This document shows, piece by piece, positions 8,744 to 19,445 of a stretch of DNA of 64,000 nt. This DNA comes from Methanococcus vannielii SB (lineage in GTDB: Archaea > AGJL01 > Methanococci > Methanococcales > Methanococcaceae): the NCBI RefSeq assembly GCF_000017165.1, contig NC_009634.1:696249-760248 (forward strand), written 5' to 3'. Numbering within the stretch: the first letter of the stretch is position 1; every line of letters starts with the position of its first letter. Position numbers and translations under genes: made by a program. Below the pieces are notes generated by a model. It had not been told where the DNA came from, ran no database searches, and saw only the letters and a list, made by a program, of their open reading frames with translations.

Positions 8744-9553
8744 TTATAGCAAGTATTCTAAAGTAATGTACCGATTATCTAAATTTACTTTTAAACCGAT
8801 TTTTGCAGGTTCTACGGAAATTCCCGTATTTTTTGAAATATATTTTGCTTCTAAATCAGGTTCAGTTATTTTCATCCCCATATGATACATTACAAGCAAT
8901 TTTGGTTTTTTTGTCATTGAGTTTAAAACTTCAATTATATCGTTTGAACACATGTGTCCTGGAACTTTTTGATTTTTAACCCGAATAACGTTTGCAATTA
9001 AAATATCTACTGATTCAAAGTCACTGCTTAATGAATTAATGTATTCTGAGTCACTCGTATAACCTATAGTTCCAAAATCCGTTTCAAGTTTAAACCCAAT
9101 TGTTTCAGGGTCGTTGTGTTTTGTAGAAGTTGCAGTTATTTTCCAATTTTGAACTTTTGAAAAATCTCCGGATTTTAAAACTATTTTTTCAAATACTCTT
9201 GATTGGTGATACGCCGAAATTCCTTTTTCAAATCTTTTGTTCCCATTTAATACGGAATTATTCCCAATAAGCAAACCTTGTTTTTTTGTCATTCCTTTGG
9301 TCATTGCTTCAATAATACTTTCAGCATCAGTGTAATGATCAGGGTGGCAGTGTGAAACAAATAATATATCTGTTTTCCAAGGATTAATATTAAGTTGGTT
9401 CATCCTAACAAGGGTTCCAGGACCGGGGTCAACATGTGCAATTAATTTACCATCAGAAATTCTAAATCCGCCTGTTCCCTTATTTTGGGTAATGCTTTCC
9501 CATCTTCCGCCTCCGCCACCAAGAAACGTTATTTCAAATCCCAAATTCATCAC
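8744..9553 (-). CDS. Metallo-beta-lactamase-fold hydrolase
   Basis: Predicted zinc hydrolase of the MBL superfamily, RNase Z-like arm. The 269 residues open with a beta-strand ITFLGGGGGRWESI. They carry the metal motif SHCHPDHY (HxHxDH) near residue 68, a second metal His in STKHNDP, Asp in YTSDSEY and a late His in YHMG. It lacks the RNase Z exosite and is not one of the beta-CASP nucleases (one is at 45217). The start is GTG-ATG in tandem; the ATG at 9550 is likely. It lies 4 bases after the lipoprotein gene in the mtxX-uppS run. Substrate unknown. Confidence 0.75.
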   Translation of the reverse strand: MMNLGFEITFLGGGGGRWESITQNKGTGGFRISDGKLIAHVDPGPGTLVRMNQLNINPWKTDILFVSHCHPDHYTDAESIIEAMTKGMTKKQGLLIGNNSVLNGNKRFEKGISAYHQSRVFEKIVLKSGDFSKVQNWKITATSTKHNDPETIGFKLETDFGTIGYTSDSEYINSLSSDFESVDILIANVIRVKNQKVPGHMCSNDIIEVLNSMTKKPKLLVMYHMGMKITEPDLEAKYISKNTGISVEPAKIGLKVNLDNRYITLEYLL

Positions 9554-9557
9554 GACC

Positions 9558-10025
9558 TTAATTTTTACCGGTTTTTATATATTCAATATTTCGATAAATG
9601 CCTTCTACAATAACTATTTCGTAAGGGTAAACTATCCTTTTATCGGCATAATTTTCCGACGTTGTTTCTAAAATTATTACATATAATACTGCATCTTGTT
9701 CGTAAATCGAATCTATTCTTATTTCGTTATCAAGCCCAAATTTTTTTCCGGCATGAATTTTAATTACGGTATTATTTTCAATAATTTCACTTTTATAATT
9801 TCGATAAGGATTTCCATAAATTCCTAACTCAAGCACGTTAAATGGAATTTTAACTTTTTTGTTAATATTTAAGTCATTTTCTTTTGAATTTTTTGAAAAA
9901 TTATTTGTATCGTTTGATATATCTATCTTTAAATTAATATTATCATTTGTAGGTTCAAGATTTTCATTAGAGATACAGCCTGAAAACACGATTAACATTA
10001 AAATAACAATTAAAGAATTCTCCAT
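9558..10025 (-). CDS. Putative membrane-anchored lipoprotein
   Basis: I do not recognise the family. The N-terminus MENSLIVILMLIVFSGC is a hydrophobic segment ending in a lipobox-like FSGC. This predicts export and lipid attachment, followed by an Asn/Asp-rich linker and a beta-rich C-terminal domain of about 90 residues. I chose the ATG at 10025. The in-frame GTG at 10034 would overlap the stop of uppS by 4 bases and add MNI. Its place between uppS and an MBL-fold hydrolase suggests an envelope role, which is inference only. Confidence 0.55.
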   Translation of the reverse strand: MENSLIVILMLIVFSGCISNENLEPTNDNINLKIDISNDTNNFSKNSKENDLNINKKVKIPFNVLELGIYGNPYRNYKSEIIENNTVIKIHAGKKFGLDNEIRIDSIYEQDAVLYVIILETTSENYADKRIVYPYEIVIVEGIYRNIEYIKTGKN

Positions 10026-10030
10026 GATAT

Positions 10031-10825
10031 TCACTTTCCATAGCGTCTTTCACGTTTTTGGTATTCCCGAATAGATCTTAAAAAGTCTACTCTTCTAAAT
10101 GTGGGCCAGTAAGTTTCGCAAAAATATAGTTCAGAATAGCATGACTGCCAAGTTAAAAAATTACTTATTCTTTCTTCACCAGATGTTCTTATAATTAAAT
10201 CAGGATTTGGACATGGTAAATGGCTAGTATATAGATTTTCTGAAATTAGTTCAAGATTTATTTCTTCAATTGATAAACTACCATCTTTTACCTTTTTTGC
10301 AATTTTCTTAACGCTATCCACAATTTCCTGTTGACCGCCATAGGCTATTGCAAAATTAACGTAGTAATCCGAATAAAACTTTGTTTGTTCTTCTGCATAA
10401 TTTATTGCATCTTGAACATGTTTTGGAAGTAGTTTTTTTCGACCTATTACATTTACCTGGATTTTATTCTTATGGATATCGGGATGTTTTGCAATTTCCA
10501 GAAATTCACGTTCAAAAAGGTTCATTAATACATTAACTTCATCTTTTGGCCTTTCAAAATTTTCAAGGGAGAATGCGTAAAGTGTAACAGTATGTATCCC
10601 AAGAGAAACGCACCAGTTTATAACTTCCCTAACTTTTGAAGCCCCTAAATGGTGCCCGATTTCCGGATTTTCACCTATTTTTTTTGCAAGCCTCCTGTTT
10701 CCATCCATTATAATTCCAACATGTTTTGGAAGAGGATGCTTTATAACTCGAGCTTCGATTTCTTTTTCGTAGATTTTTAACAGTCCAAATTTACATAAAT
10801 ATTCGTAAAACATAAAAAGAGGCAA
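10031..10825 (-). CDS. uppS: cis-Prenyltransferase (UppS family)
   Basis: Makes the long polyprenyl diphosphate from which archaeal dolichyl-type carriers for N-glycosylation are formed. The signature HVGIIMDGNRRLAK holds the catalytic Asp and the pyrophosphate-binding Arg. Further family blocks are the LYAFSLENFERP segment, INFAI-like YVNFAIAYGGQQEIVD, and the late LIIRTSGEERISNFLTWQ and SELYFCETYWP. Length is about 264 residues. A GGTGA site fits a TTG start at 10825; the longer GTG start at 10834 would overlap that site. It is 10-19 bases after mtxX. Confidence 0.92.
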   Translation of the reverse strand: MPLFMFYEYLCKFGLLKIYEKEIEARVIKHPLPKHVGIIMDGNRRLAKKIGENPEIGHHLGASKVREVINWCVSLGIHTVTLYAFSLENFERPKDEVNVLMNLFEREFLEIAKHPDIHKNKIQVNVIGRKKLLPKHVQDAINYAEEQTKFYSDYYVNFAIAYGGQQEIVDSVKKIAKKVKDGSLSIEEINLELISENLYTSHLPCPNPDLIIRTSGEERISNFLTWQSCYSELYFCETYWPTFRRVDFLRSIREYQKRERRYGK

Positions 10826-10844
10826 AAAAATCACCAGTAACTAC

Positions 10845-11567
10845 TTAAAATCCATTTTTTAAAAATTTAACTGCGTTATAATACCTTTTAGAATCTCCGC
10901 TACGGCTTGTATCTATAAACTTAACTTTTTCACTATTTAAAATAATGGCACCAAAACCTTCAATTTCAAATACAAGTGCAAATACCCTAAATAACAAATT
11001 TCCAGAAATTCCATCATCTGCAACTATTATGTTAAATCCATCTTTTAAATACTCCTCTATTAAAATTCCCCGGTGTTCGATTTGAACATTCATTAGTTCA
11101 TTCGAATTTTTTACTTTTTTTAAAATTTCTTCACAATTTTCTATCGATTCATCGATTTTTAAACTTCTCCCTACATCTGAAAGCCTTCCTGCTGATAAAA
11201 GCCCTATTTTTGGGATTAATCCAATAGCTTGTATAAATTCAGAGGAATATTTAATGATATCCAGTTTATCAGAAAAATCATCTTTGATTTCATCGATACC
11301 CACTGGAGTAAGTAGAAAAACTTGCCCAGTAAATGGATTTTTTAAAATTGATGCTCGGTAAAACCTTCCAATTTTTTCCTTTAACTTTGGTATAACTTCG
11401 GATGAAGAAAGAGTCCCGCGGATAACTCCCTCGTATTTTCGGCTTAAAAGCCCTTGAATTAACTCTTCTGAATCTTCCACAGTTTCTACTAAAATGCCCT
11501 CTTTTTTTAAATTTTCAACTGCAATTAAAACTTCTTTTTTGTTTTTACCAACGCCAATAGCATACAC
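10845..11567 (-). CDS. mtxX: Methanogenesis marker protein 4 (MtxX)
   Basis: A methanogen-restricted protein of unknown reaction, distantly like the phosphate acetyl/butyryltransferase fold and once named for presumed methyltransferase activity. The 240 residues begin YAIGVGKNKKEVL and include ILKNPFTGQVFLLTPVGIDE, LSAGRLSDVGRS and a late VADDGISGNLLFR segment, which I associate with this family. The start is GTG with GGTG seven bases upstream; no ATG is available nearby. It is first in the mtxX-uppS-lipoprotein-MBL run. The family call is from memory of the sequence pattern; function is open. Confidence 0.72.
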   Translation of the reverse strand: MYAIGVGKNKKEVLIAVENLKKEGILVETVEDSEELIQGLLSRKYEGVIRGTLSSSEVIPKLKEKIGRFYRASILKNPFTGQVFLLTPVGIDEIKDDFSDKLDIIKYSSEFIQAIGLIPKIGLLSAGRLSDVGRSLKIDESIENCEEILKKVKNSNELMNVQIEHRGILIEEYLKDGFNIIVADDGISGNLLFRVFALVFEIEGFGAIILNSEKVKFIDTSRSGDSKRYYNAVKFLKNGF

Positions 11568-11708
11568 AATTATGCACCATTTGTAATAATATTAAAAAAG
11601 AAAGTGTTCACAAGATATAATAACTAACTATATATTATGCAAATTGTATAAAATATTTTTAGCAGTAGTAGTGAAAAAAATAAAATTAGCTAAAAATTGT
11701 TAAAGTAA

Positions 11709-11909
11709 TTATTTCATTGCATATTTTAAATCTTCTGCTTTAACAGTTTTTCTGCCAGCGTGCTTTGCTAATATTACTGCTTCTCTCGCTAAATCTGTTG
11801 CGATTTCTTCTAATGCCTCTGCGAGCATTACTGCTGCGTCCCTGCTTACTCTATCAGCACCTGCTGATTTTAAAATTCTTTCCATTGGTGCAACTGGAAG
11901 TTCTGCCAT
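11709..11909 (-). CDS. Archaeal histone
   Basis: A 66-residue histone-fold protein that wraps DNA as dimers and longer stacks. The sequence begins [21 protein letters not shown]-type, giving helix 1, the RVS loop, the long central helix with [15 protein letters not shown], and the final loop-helix with [15 protein letters not shown]. There are no N- or C-terminal tails, as usual for HMf-like histones. It is monocistronic: 799 bases on the far side belong to the TOPRIM fusion gene and spacer. It has a good TATA box upstream and an AT-rich untranslated region. Confidence 0.97.
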   Translation of the reverse strand: MAELPVAPMERILKSAGADRVSRDAAVMLAEALEEIATDLAREAVILAKHAGRKTVKAEDLKYAMK

Positions 11910-11956
11910 AAAATCACCTTAATTTCTTTCTATACTTAAAATTGGCTTTCTTCCAG

Positions 11957-11972
11957 TATTTATAATTTTCGT
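11957..11972 (-). promoter_or_regulatory. Archaeal BRE/TATA promoter of the histone gene
   Basis: Read on the minus strand the site is CGAAAATTATAAATAC, a purine-rich BRE followed by a TATA box, starting about 63 bases before the histone ATG. It matches the Methanococcus consensus well. With a normal 25-base offset, transcription would start near 11933-11935 and give a leader of roughly 25 bases. Confidence 0.65.
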
Positions 11973-12127
11973 TTAAAAATATATTCTTTTTTTAAATTTA
12001 AAGGATTGAAATGTTTTTAATTAAAAATATCTGGATAATTTATTTAAATTTATGTATTTAGATACATAATATATAACTTTAAAAAATAATATAAGAATAA
12101 TATAAAAATAGTATTTAGCAAGATTTT

Positions 12128-13210
<1,083 letters not shown>

Positions 13211-13305
13211 TTATTAACTAAAATAAATTTTAAATAAATTTAAAGTAATTACTAAAGATTATTCTTAAAGAAATAGTAAAAGTAAATACTAAAGTGGCAT
13301 TAAAA

Positions 13306-14082
13306 TTAAGGCATTGGAATTGGAATGGATTTATGCTTGTTTGATGAAATTCGAGTCATTATTTCGAGCATTTTTTCGATTGAAACGTTTAAAAATTCAG
13401 AAATATCTTCTATTTCCTTTCCTTTTTCCATTAAATTAAGTATTTGGTCTAGTTTTTCATAAGTAATTCCAAGTTCCCCTTCATCAGTTTGCCCTTCCCA
13501 CAATCCTGCCGAAGGTGCTTTTTCAATTATTTCCCTTGGAATTTCCAGATAATTTGAAAGTTGCCTTACTTCAGTTTTAAAGAGGTTACCTAATGTCAAA
13601 AAATCACAGCCTAAATCTCCGTGTTTTGTGCCATAGCCCATATATATTTCAGATTTATTTGACGTTCCTGAAACAAGGTAGTTCTTTTTATTTGCTTCAT
13701 AATAAAGTTTAGTCATTCTTATTCTGGGTTTTAAGTTTCCATCTGAACGCTTATCAAATTCTTTTCCTAAAACATAACCTCCCGCATCAAATGCGACTAA
13801 AACTGGAGTTATATCAAAAATAGAGTAATTAATACCCAGCTTTTCTGCAACTAATTTTCCATGTTTTTCATCTTTTGGATTTGAATTTTTTTCAGGCATT
13901 ATTAAGCCAAAAACATTTTCTTTTCCAAGTGCACGAACTAATAGGTAGGCTACAAGGGAGCTATCTATTCCCCCGCTTAAACCAACTACTGCGCCTTTTG
14001 CATTTGCATTTTCAACTTGTTCACGGATAAATTCGCATATTTCATTCGTAAGTTCTTTAAGTTCCATATCAGTTCTAATCAT
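13306..14082 (-). CDS. nadE: NH3-dependent NAD synthetase
   Basis: Converts nicotinate adenine dinucleotide to NAD with ATP and ammonia. The 258-residue protein has the PP-loop GLSGGIDSSLVA at about 34-45, LIMPEKNSNPKDE, and the substrate-binding SGTSNKSEIYMGYGTKHGD. There is no N-terminal glutaminase (nitrilase) domain, so it must use free ammonia, as expected in methanococci. The ATG follows GAGGGAG. It starts 12 bases after the radical SAM gene, so it probably shares that transcript. Confidence 0.95.
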   Translation of the reverse strand: MIRTDMELKELTNEICEFIREQVENANAKGAVVGLSGGIDSSLVAYLLVRALGKENVFGLIMPEKNSNPKDEKHGKLVAEKLGINYSIFDITPVLVAFDAGGYVLGKEFDKRSDGNLKPRIRMTKLYYEANKKNYLVSGTSNKSEIYMGYGTKHGDLGCDFLTLGNLFKTEVRQLSNYLEIPREIIEKAPSAGLWEGQTDEGELGITYEKLDQILNLMEKGKEIEDISEFLNVSIEKMLEIMTRISSNKHKSIPIPMP

Positions 14083-14094
14083 AATCTCCCTCGT

Positions 14095-15411
14095 TTAAAT
14101 TATAAAATTCCGGTATTTAAATAGTAATTCGGTAACTTTTCGAATATCCGCCCCTTGCATTTTTGCTTCTTCAAGGTATACTTTTGCAAGATTTTTAGTG
14201 ATTACTTTTTGGTTTGATTTCCACATTTCTGAGTGCATCATTAAGTCATAAGCTCTTGCTTCATTTTCTTTTAAACCATATTTTCGATATTGTCCACTGT
14301 GTACCATAAATGTTGGATTTTCTTCATATTTAGTATTCAAAACAGTTTTACATAATTCAGTTCCAGGAATTGGTTCTGCAGCACTTATAAATATATCATC
14401 AAGCTCCGCATCTACGATAAAATCCTTAGTAAGTAGGTAATCATACTCTGATTCATCAGGATGGCCAACAATAAAGCTTCCTGCAACTTTTACTCCACAT
14501 TCTTTTGCAGTTTTTATTGCTCTTAAGTTTTTGGCAGTATTTGTTCCTTTTTTCATTTTTTTAAGGAGTTCGTTACTCCCACTCTCAATCCCATAAAAAA
14601 CCCATCCTATTGAATAATCCCTGATTGCACAAAGTATTTCTTCATCGATATAATCTACCCTCATATCTGGAATGGATAAATTTTCTTTTCCAATAATTTC
14701 TGAAACCGATTTTACCATTTCTATAAAATTATCCCGATTTAAAGAATTTTTAAAATTATAAAGGCTTCCAGTGCCCCCACTTATTGCAATTCTATTTACC
14801 CCTCGTCTTTTAAGTGCTTTTACTTCATTTAATATTAATTCTAAAGGTTTACTTCTTATATCTCGCCCAAAAAATTCAGGAACCTGACAAAACGTGCAGT
14901 GTCCAAGACATCCCCTATGCGTTTCCATATAGATATTTGCCCCTCTTACTGTCTGTTTTTCAATATCTTTTGGAATATATATTTTTGAAAAATCGAGTTC
15001 TGGCTTTTTTTCTACATTATTTTTGATAATTTCATCGTTTTTAAAATACGCAAGGCCATTTTTACCTCCTAAAATAATTTCAGGGGTTGTAAGTTCACCT
15101 TCCCCTAAAATTACGCCATCTAAGTTTAATTCATTTAATATAATCTCAGGATAAGCAGAAACTGGCCCTGCAACATAAACCCTAGTTTTTCCAGACTTTT
15201 TTATTAATTCTATCGTATTTTTTATGTTTTCGTCCAAAATATTCAATGTTGAATAAAGGCTAAATATAACAACATCAGAATTTAAAAAAAGATTGTTTTC
15301 AGATAAATTTCGAACAAGTTTTACATCGTAGTTGTGTTTTTCCTTTAAAATTCCTGAAATAAGCATTGCACCGTAAGAATATATGTCCTTTGAATATATT
15401 ATAACTTTCAT
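14095..15411 (-). CDS. B12-binding-type radical SAM protein (MJ0865-like)
   Basis: Radical SAM enzyme with an N-terminal cobalamin-binding-like domain. Residues 1-130 show the Rossmann-type pattern ending ILNELNLDGVILGEGE, followed by the cluster motif CLGHCTFCQ (CxxxCxxC) in METHRGCLGHCTFC. After it come ISGGTGSLYNF and IGWVFYGIESGSNELLKKMKKG, typical of the AdoMet barrel. It resembles a methanogen family I know as MJ0865-like; B12-dependent members often methylate unactivated carbons. A role in modifying methyl-coenzyme M reductase is conceivable but not shown. The ATG at 15411 was chosen; an in-frame GTG at 15423 overlaps the upstream gene. It lies between an acetyltransferase and nadE. 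Confidence 0.7.
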   Translation of the reverse strand: MKVIIYSKDIYSYGAMLISGILKEKHNYDVKLVRNLSENNLFLNSDVVIFSLYSTLNILDENIKNTIELIKKSGKTRVYVAGPVSAYPEIILNELNLDGVILGEGELTTPEIILGGKNGLAYFKNDEIIKNNVEKKPELDFSKIYIPKDIEKQTVRGANIYMETHRGCLGHCTFCQVPEFFGRDIRSKPLELILNEVKALKRRGVNRIAISGGTGSLYNFKNSLNRDNFIEMVKSVSEIIGKENLSIPDMRVDYIDEEILCAIRDYSIGWVFYGIESGSNELLKKMKKGTNTAKNLRAIKTAKECGVKVAGSFIVGHPDESEYDYLLTKDFIVDAELDDIFISAAEPIPGTELCKTVLNTKYEENPTFMVHSGQYRKYGLKENEARAYDLMMHSEMWKSNQKVITKNLAKVYLEEAKMQGADIRKVTELLFKYRNFII

Positions 15412-15416
15412 AGTAT

Positions 15417-15902
15417 CTACCACATGTTTACAAAAATAGGGTAATTACCAACTAAATCTGACCTTCGTTTTATCATTAATATCGCATCTGCACCATCATC
15501 ATAATAATTGTAAAGAACCTTTCTATCCGAGTAATTTTTTGAATAGTAAAATTCCCTTGCAAATTTGTTGTCAAATCTTACTTCTAAAACGGTATGTTTT
15601 ACATGACATTCATTAAAAAGAAAATTTTCTATGGAACTTAAAAGGATAGTTCCAACACCAATTTGCCTATGGGATTCATCAACGGCAATAGCCACAATAT
15701 GGCCGTTACCCCATTCAACAAGAGCAATAACGTATCCTATTATCATGCTATTTTCATCTTCAGCAACTAAAAAACCGTCTGGAAATGTTGTATATATATG
15801 CATTATTAAAAATTCAGGGTAATTTTTATCAAAAGCCTGTTTTTCTATATCGGTTACACGTTTTAAATCTGTTTCCCTGAATTTTCTTATGTTTACTATC
15901 AT
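15417..15902 (-). CDS. rimI: GNAT N-acetyltransferase, RimI/Ard1-like
   Basis: Acetyl-CoA-dependent transferase of about 161 residues. The core motif A reads VAIAVDESHRQIGVGTILLSSIE, with the acetyl-CoA loop Q/R-x-x-G-x-G/A. This is followed by LEVRFDNKFAREFYYSKNYSDR, the block shared by RimI and archaeal N-terminal acetyltransferases (Ard1/NatA). Archaeal members modify protein N-termini; the exact substrate is inference. The start is uncertain among GTG 15911, ATG 15908 and ATG 15902; I chose the last because CGTGAT then acts as the binding site. Its 3' end reaches the start of the radical SAM gene. Confidence 0.8.
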   Translation of the reverse strand: MIVNIRKFRETDLKRVTDIEKQAFDKNYPEFLIMHIYTTFPDGFLVAEDENSMIIGYVIALVEWGNGHIVAIAVDESHRQIGVGTILLSSIENFLFNECHVKHTVLEVRFDNKFAREFYYSKNYSDRKVLYNYYDDGADAILMIKRRSDLVGNYPIFVNMW

Positions 15903-15955
15903 TAACATCACGAAATAAAAAAACCAGATAAAATTTATAAAAAAAATATGTTTAG

Positions 15956-17300
<1,345 letters not shown>

Positions 17301-18458
17301 TTGAGATTTTTGAAAAAATTTATAGTGAGATATGGCGAAATAGGGACTAAATCAAGAACTACAATGCACAGGTTTGAGAAATTACTTGCAAGTGGTATTT
17401 TCAAACTTGCAAAAAAACATGGCATAAGGGCAGATGTTGAAATAATTCATACAAGATTAATTGTGGATGTAGCTGACGAAAATTTTGAAAAGATGAAAGA
17501 ACTTTTAAAAAAGGTTCCAGGAATAGTTTCATTTAGCCCGTGTACTCTTGTAGAGCCAAAAATTGAAAAAATTAAGGAAGTTTCACTTGAACTTTTTGAA
17601 GGAGAACTCTCAAAGTACGAAAATAAAGACAAGGTTTCTTTTAGAGTAAAAACTCAGCGGCCTCAAAAAAAGTTTCCACTCACCTCTCTTGAGGTAAACA
17701 TGGCCGTTGGAGGGCCAATTGTTGAAAAACATGGCATAAAAGTAGATTTAACAAATCCAACGATTTCAATAGATGTTGAAATTTTAAACGAATATTCTTT
17801 CGTATTTGTTGAAAGAATAGATGGAATTGGGGGAATTCCCGTTGGAACCCAAGGTAAAGTTTTAGTTTTACTATCTGATGGAATAGATAGCCCCGTTGCT
17901 GCGTACATGATGGCAAAAAGAGGTTGTAAACTCGTACTTTTACACCTGAAAACTTCAGAAGAAGGCCTTGAAAAAACTAAAAAACTATATGATGTTTTAA
18001 GCGATTTTGACCCTGAAGCAAAATTTATACATATCGACTTTACTGAAGAACTTTTAAGAATTAAAAATGACCTAACAAAAATAGAACGGGAAAAATACAC
18101 GTGCCTATTCTGTAAAAAAACCATGTTAAGAACTGCTGAACGACATGCCTCTTATCAAAAATGTGATGCAATTATAAATGGAGATAATATGGGCCAAGTT
18201 GCGTCACAAACTCTTAAAAATCTCAGAGTAGTTAGTGAAGGAACCAAGTATCCAATATTAAGGCCACTGATTGGACTTGATAAAGTAGAAATTATGAATA
18301 TTGCAAGAAAAATCGGGACTTTTGATATTTCGATTAGTAAAGAGATAAGTTGTTTTGCAGTTCCAAAGTTTCCAATAACAAACACTACTATTGAAGAAAT
18401 GGAAAAGATTGAAGAAAGGTTAAAAACTCTTCACGAGTGCAACTGCTGTAAAAATTAG
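17301..18458 (+). CDS. thiI: tRNA 4-thiouridine synthase ThiI
   Basis: Adenylates U8 of tRNA and directs sulfur to it. The 385-residue protein has an N-terminal ferredoxin-like/THUMP part (YGEIGTKSR; later SFRVKTQRPQKKFPLTS) and a PP-loop LLSDGIDSPVAAYMMA. A CLFC pair and a C-terminal CNCC group follow, and there is no rhodanese domain. In methanococci sulfide is thought to serve directly. The start is TTG at 17301; using the next in-frame TTG (17310) numbers the CLFC cysteines 265 and 268, which I recall as the catalytic pair of the M. maripaludis enzyme. It is followed 8 bases later by an acetyltransferase gene. Confidence 0.93.
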   Translation: MRFLKKFIVRYGEIGTKSRTTMHRFEKLLASGIFKLAKKHGIRADVEIIHTRLIVDVADENFEKMKELLKKVPGIVSFSPCTLVEPKIEKIKEVSLELFEGELSKYENKDKVSFRVKTQRPQKKFPLTSLEVNMAVGGPIVEKHGIKVDLTNPTISIDVEILNEYSFVFVERIDGIGGIPVGTQGKVLVLLSDGIDSPVAAYMMAKRGCKLVLLHLKTSEEGLEKTKKLYDVLSDFDPEAKFIHIDFTEELLRIKNDLTKIEREKYTCLFCKKTMLRTAERHASYQKCDAIINGDNMGQVASQTLKNLRVVSEGTKYPILRPLIGLDKVEIMNIARKIGTFDISISKEISCFAVPKFPITNTTIEEMEKIEERLKTLHECNCCKN

Positions 18459-18466
18459 GTGAAATT

Positions 18467-19147
18467 TTGAATTTAAATCCATTTGAAAGCTATAGGGACA
18501 TTAAACTCCTTAAAGAAGATAAAGAGTTTCCAGTAAAAGGCCATAACATCATAAGGGAAAAAATAGATAATGACCTCATTGAAATCGGGGAATACACCTA
18601 CTATGCAGGATACTACGAAGGAAAAGACTTTAAAGAATGCATAATGTACCTTGATGAAGTTGACAGCGGAAAAGATGTTGATAAACTGATTATTGGAAAA
18701 TTTTGCAGTATTGCGTCGGGTGTTAAATTCATAATGGGTGGAAATCAGGGACATAGGTACGACTGGATTTCTACATACCCATTAACCTTAATTTCAGACT
18801 CTCCAGAAAACTTGGAAACTGAAATCCCGTTAGGATTTAAAAATAAAGGAAATACAGTAATTGGAAACGACGTCTGGATTGGGGCAAATGTAACTATTAT
18901 GCCGGGCGTAAAAATTGGAGATGGTGCAGTAATTGCAACTGAAAGCGTTGTTACAAAAGATGTGCATGCTTATGGAATTTTTGGTGGAAATCCTGCCAAA
19001 TTCATCAAAAATAGATTTAGTAATGAAAAAGTCGAACTTCTATTAAAGACAAAGTGGTGGAACTGGCCAATTTCAAAAATTAAAGAAAATATTTCGATTT
19101 TAATGAGCGATGAATTTGAAAAATTAAAAGAAATTTCTGAAATTTAA
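18467..19147 (+). CDS. Hexapeptide-repeat acetyltransferase (Vat/CatB-type)
   Basis: Left-handed beta-helix acyltransferase of 226 residues. The N-terminal NPFESYRDI, then GEYTYYAGYYEG and IGKFCSIASGVKFIMGGNQGHR, and IGNDVWIGANVTIMPGVKIGDGAVIA, are the hallmarks of the xenobiotic (virginiamycin/chloramphenicol) acetyltransferase group. These act as trimers with acetyl-CoA; the catalytic His is in the GNQGHR loop. The true substrate in an archaeon is unknown. It starts with TTG five bases after AGGTGA, which sits just behind the thiI stop, so expression is probably coupled. The family is common in bacteria and old transfer is plausible; base composition matches the neighbours. Confidence 0.85.
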   Translation: MNLNPFESYRDIKLLKEDKEFPVKGHNIIREKIDNDLIEIGEYTYYAGYYEGKDFKECIMYLDEVDSGKDVDKLIIGKFCSIASGVKFIMGGNQGHRYDWISTYPLTLISDSPENLETEIPLGFKNKGNTVIGNDVWIGANVTIMPGVKIGDGAVIATESVVTKDVHAYGIFGGNPAKFIKNRFSNEKVELLLKTKWWNWPISKIKENISILMSDEFEKLKEISEI

Positions 19148-19445
19148 TTTTTAATTATTCAAAATAATTTTTTGAATCTAACTCTTTTTGAATAATATTA
19201 AAATTGAAATCATGACAATTATAATTAAATAATGGATAAATTCGACTTTTGAAATGTAAAATACGTAAAATATCTTTTATTACATAATAAAAAACCAATA
19301 TTTATAATATTTTAATTAAAAATATTCATGTTCTTTTTAAATCCCCAATAATAAAATAAACAATAAAAATAATTAAACTATCTAAGGAAAAATTTAAAAT
19401 GACGATGTATACTCCAATAAATTTACTAAAAAATATTAAAAATTT
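19148..19445. other. AT-rich spacer between convergent genes
   Basis: About 298 bases between the convergent acetyltransferase and ncsA genes. It has T-rich tracts that could end transcription on either strand and no open frame with a ribosome binding site. I see no structured RNA. Confidence 0.6.
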
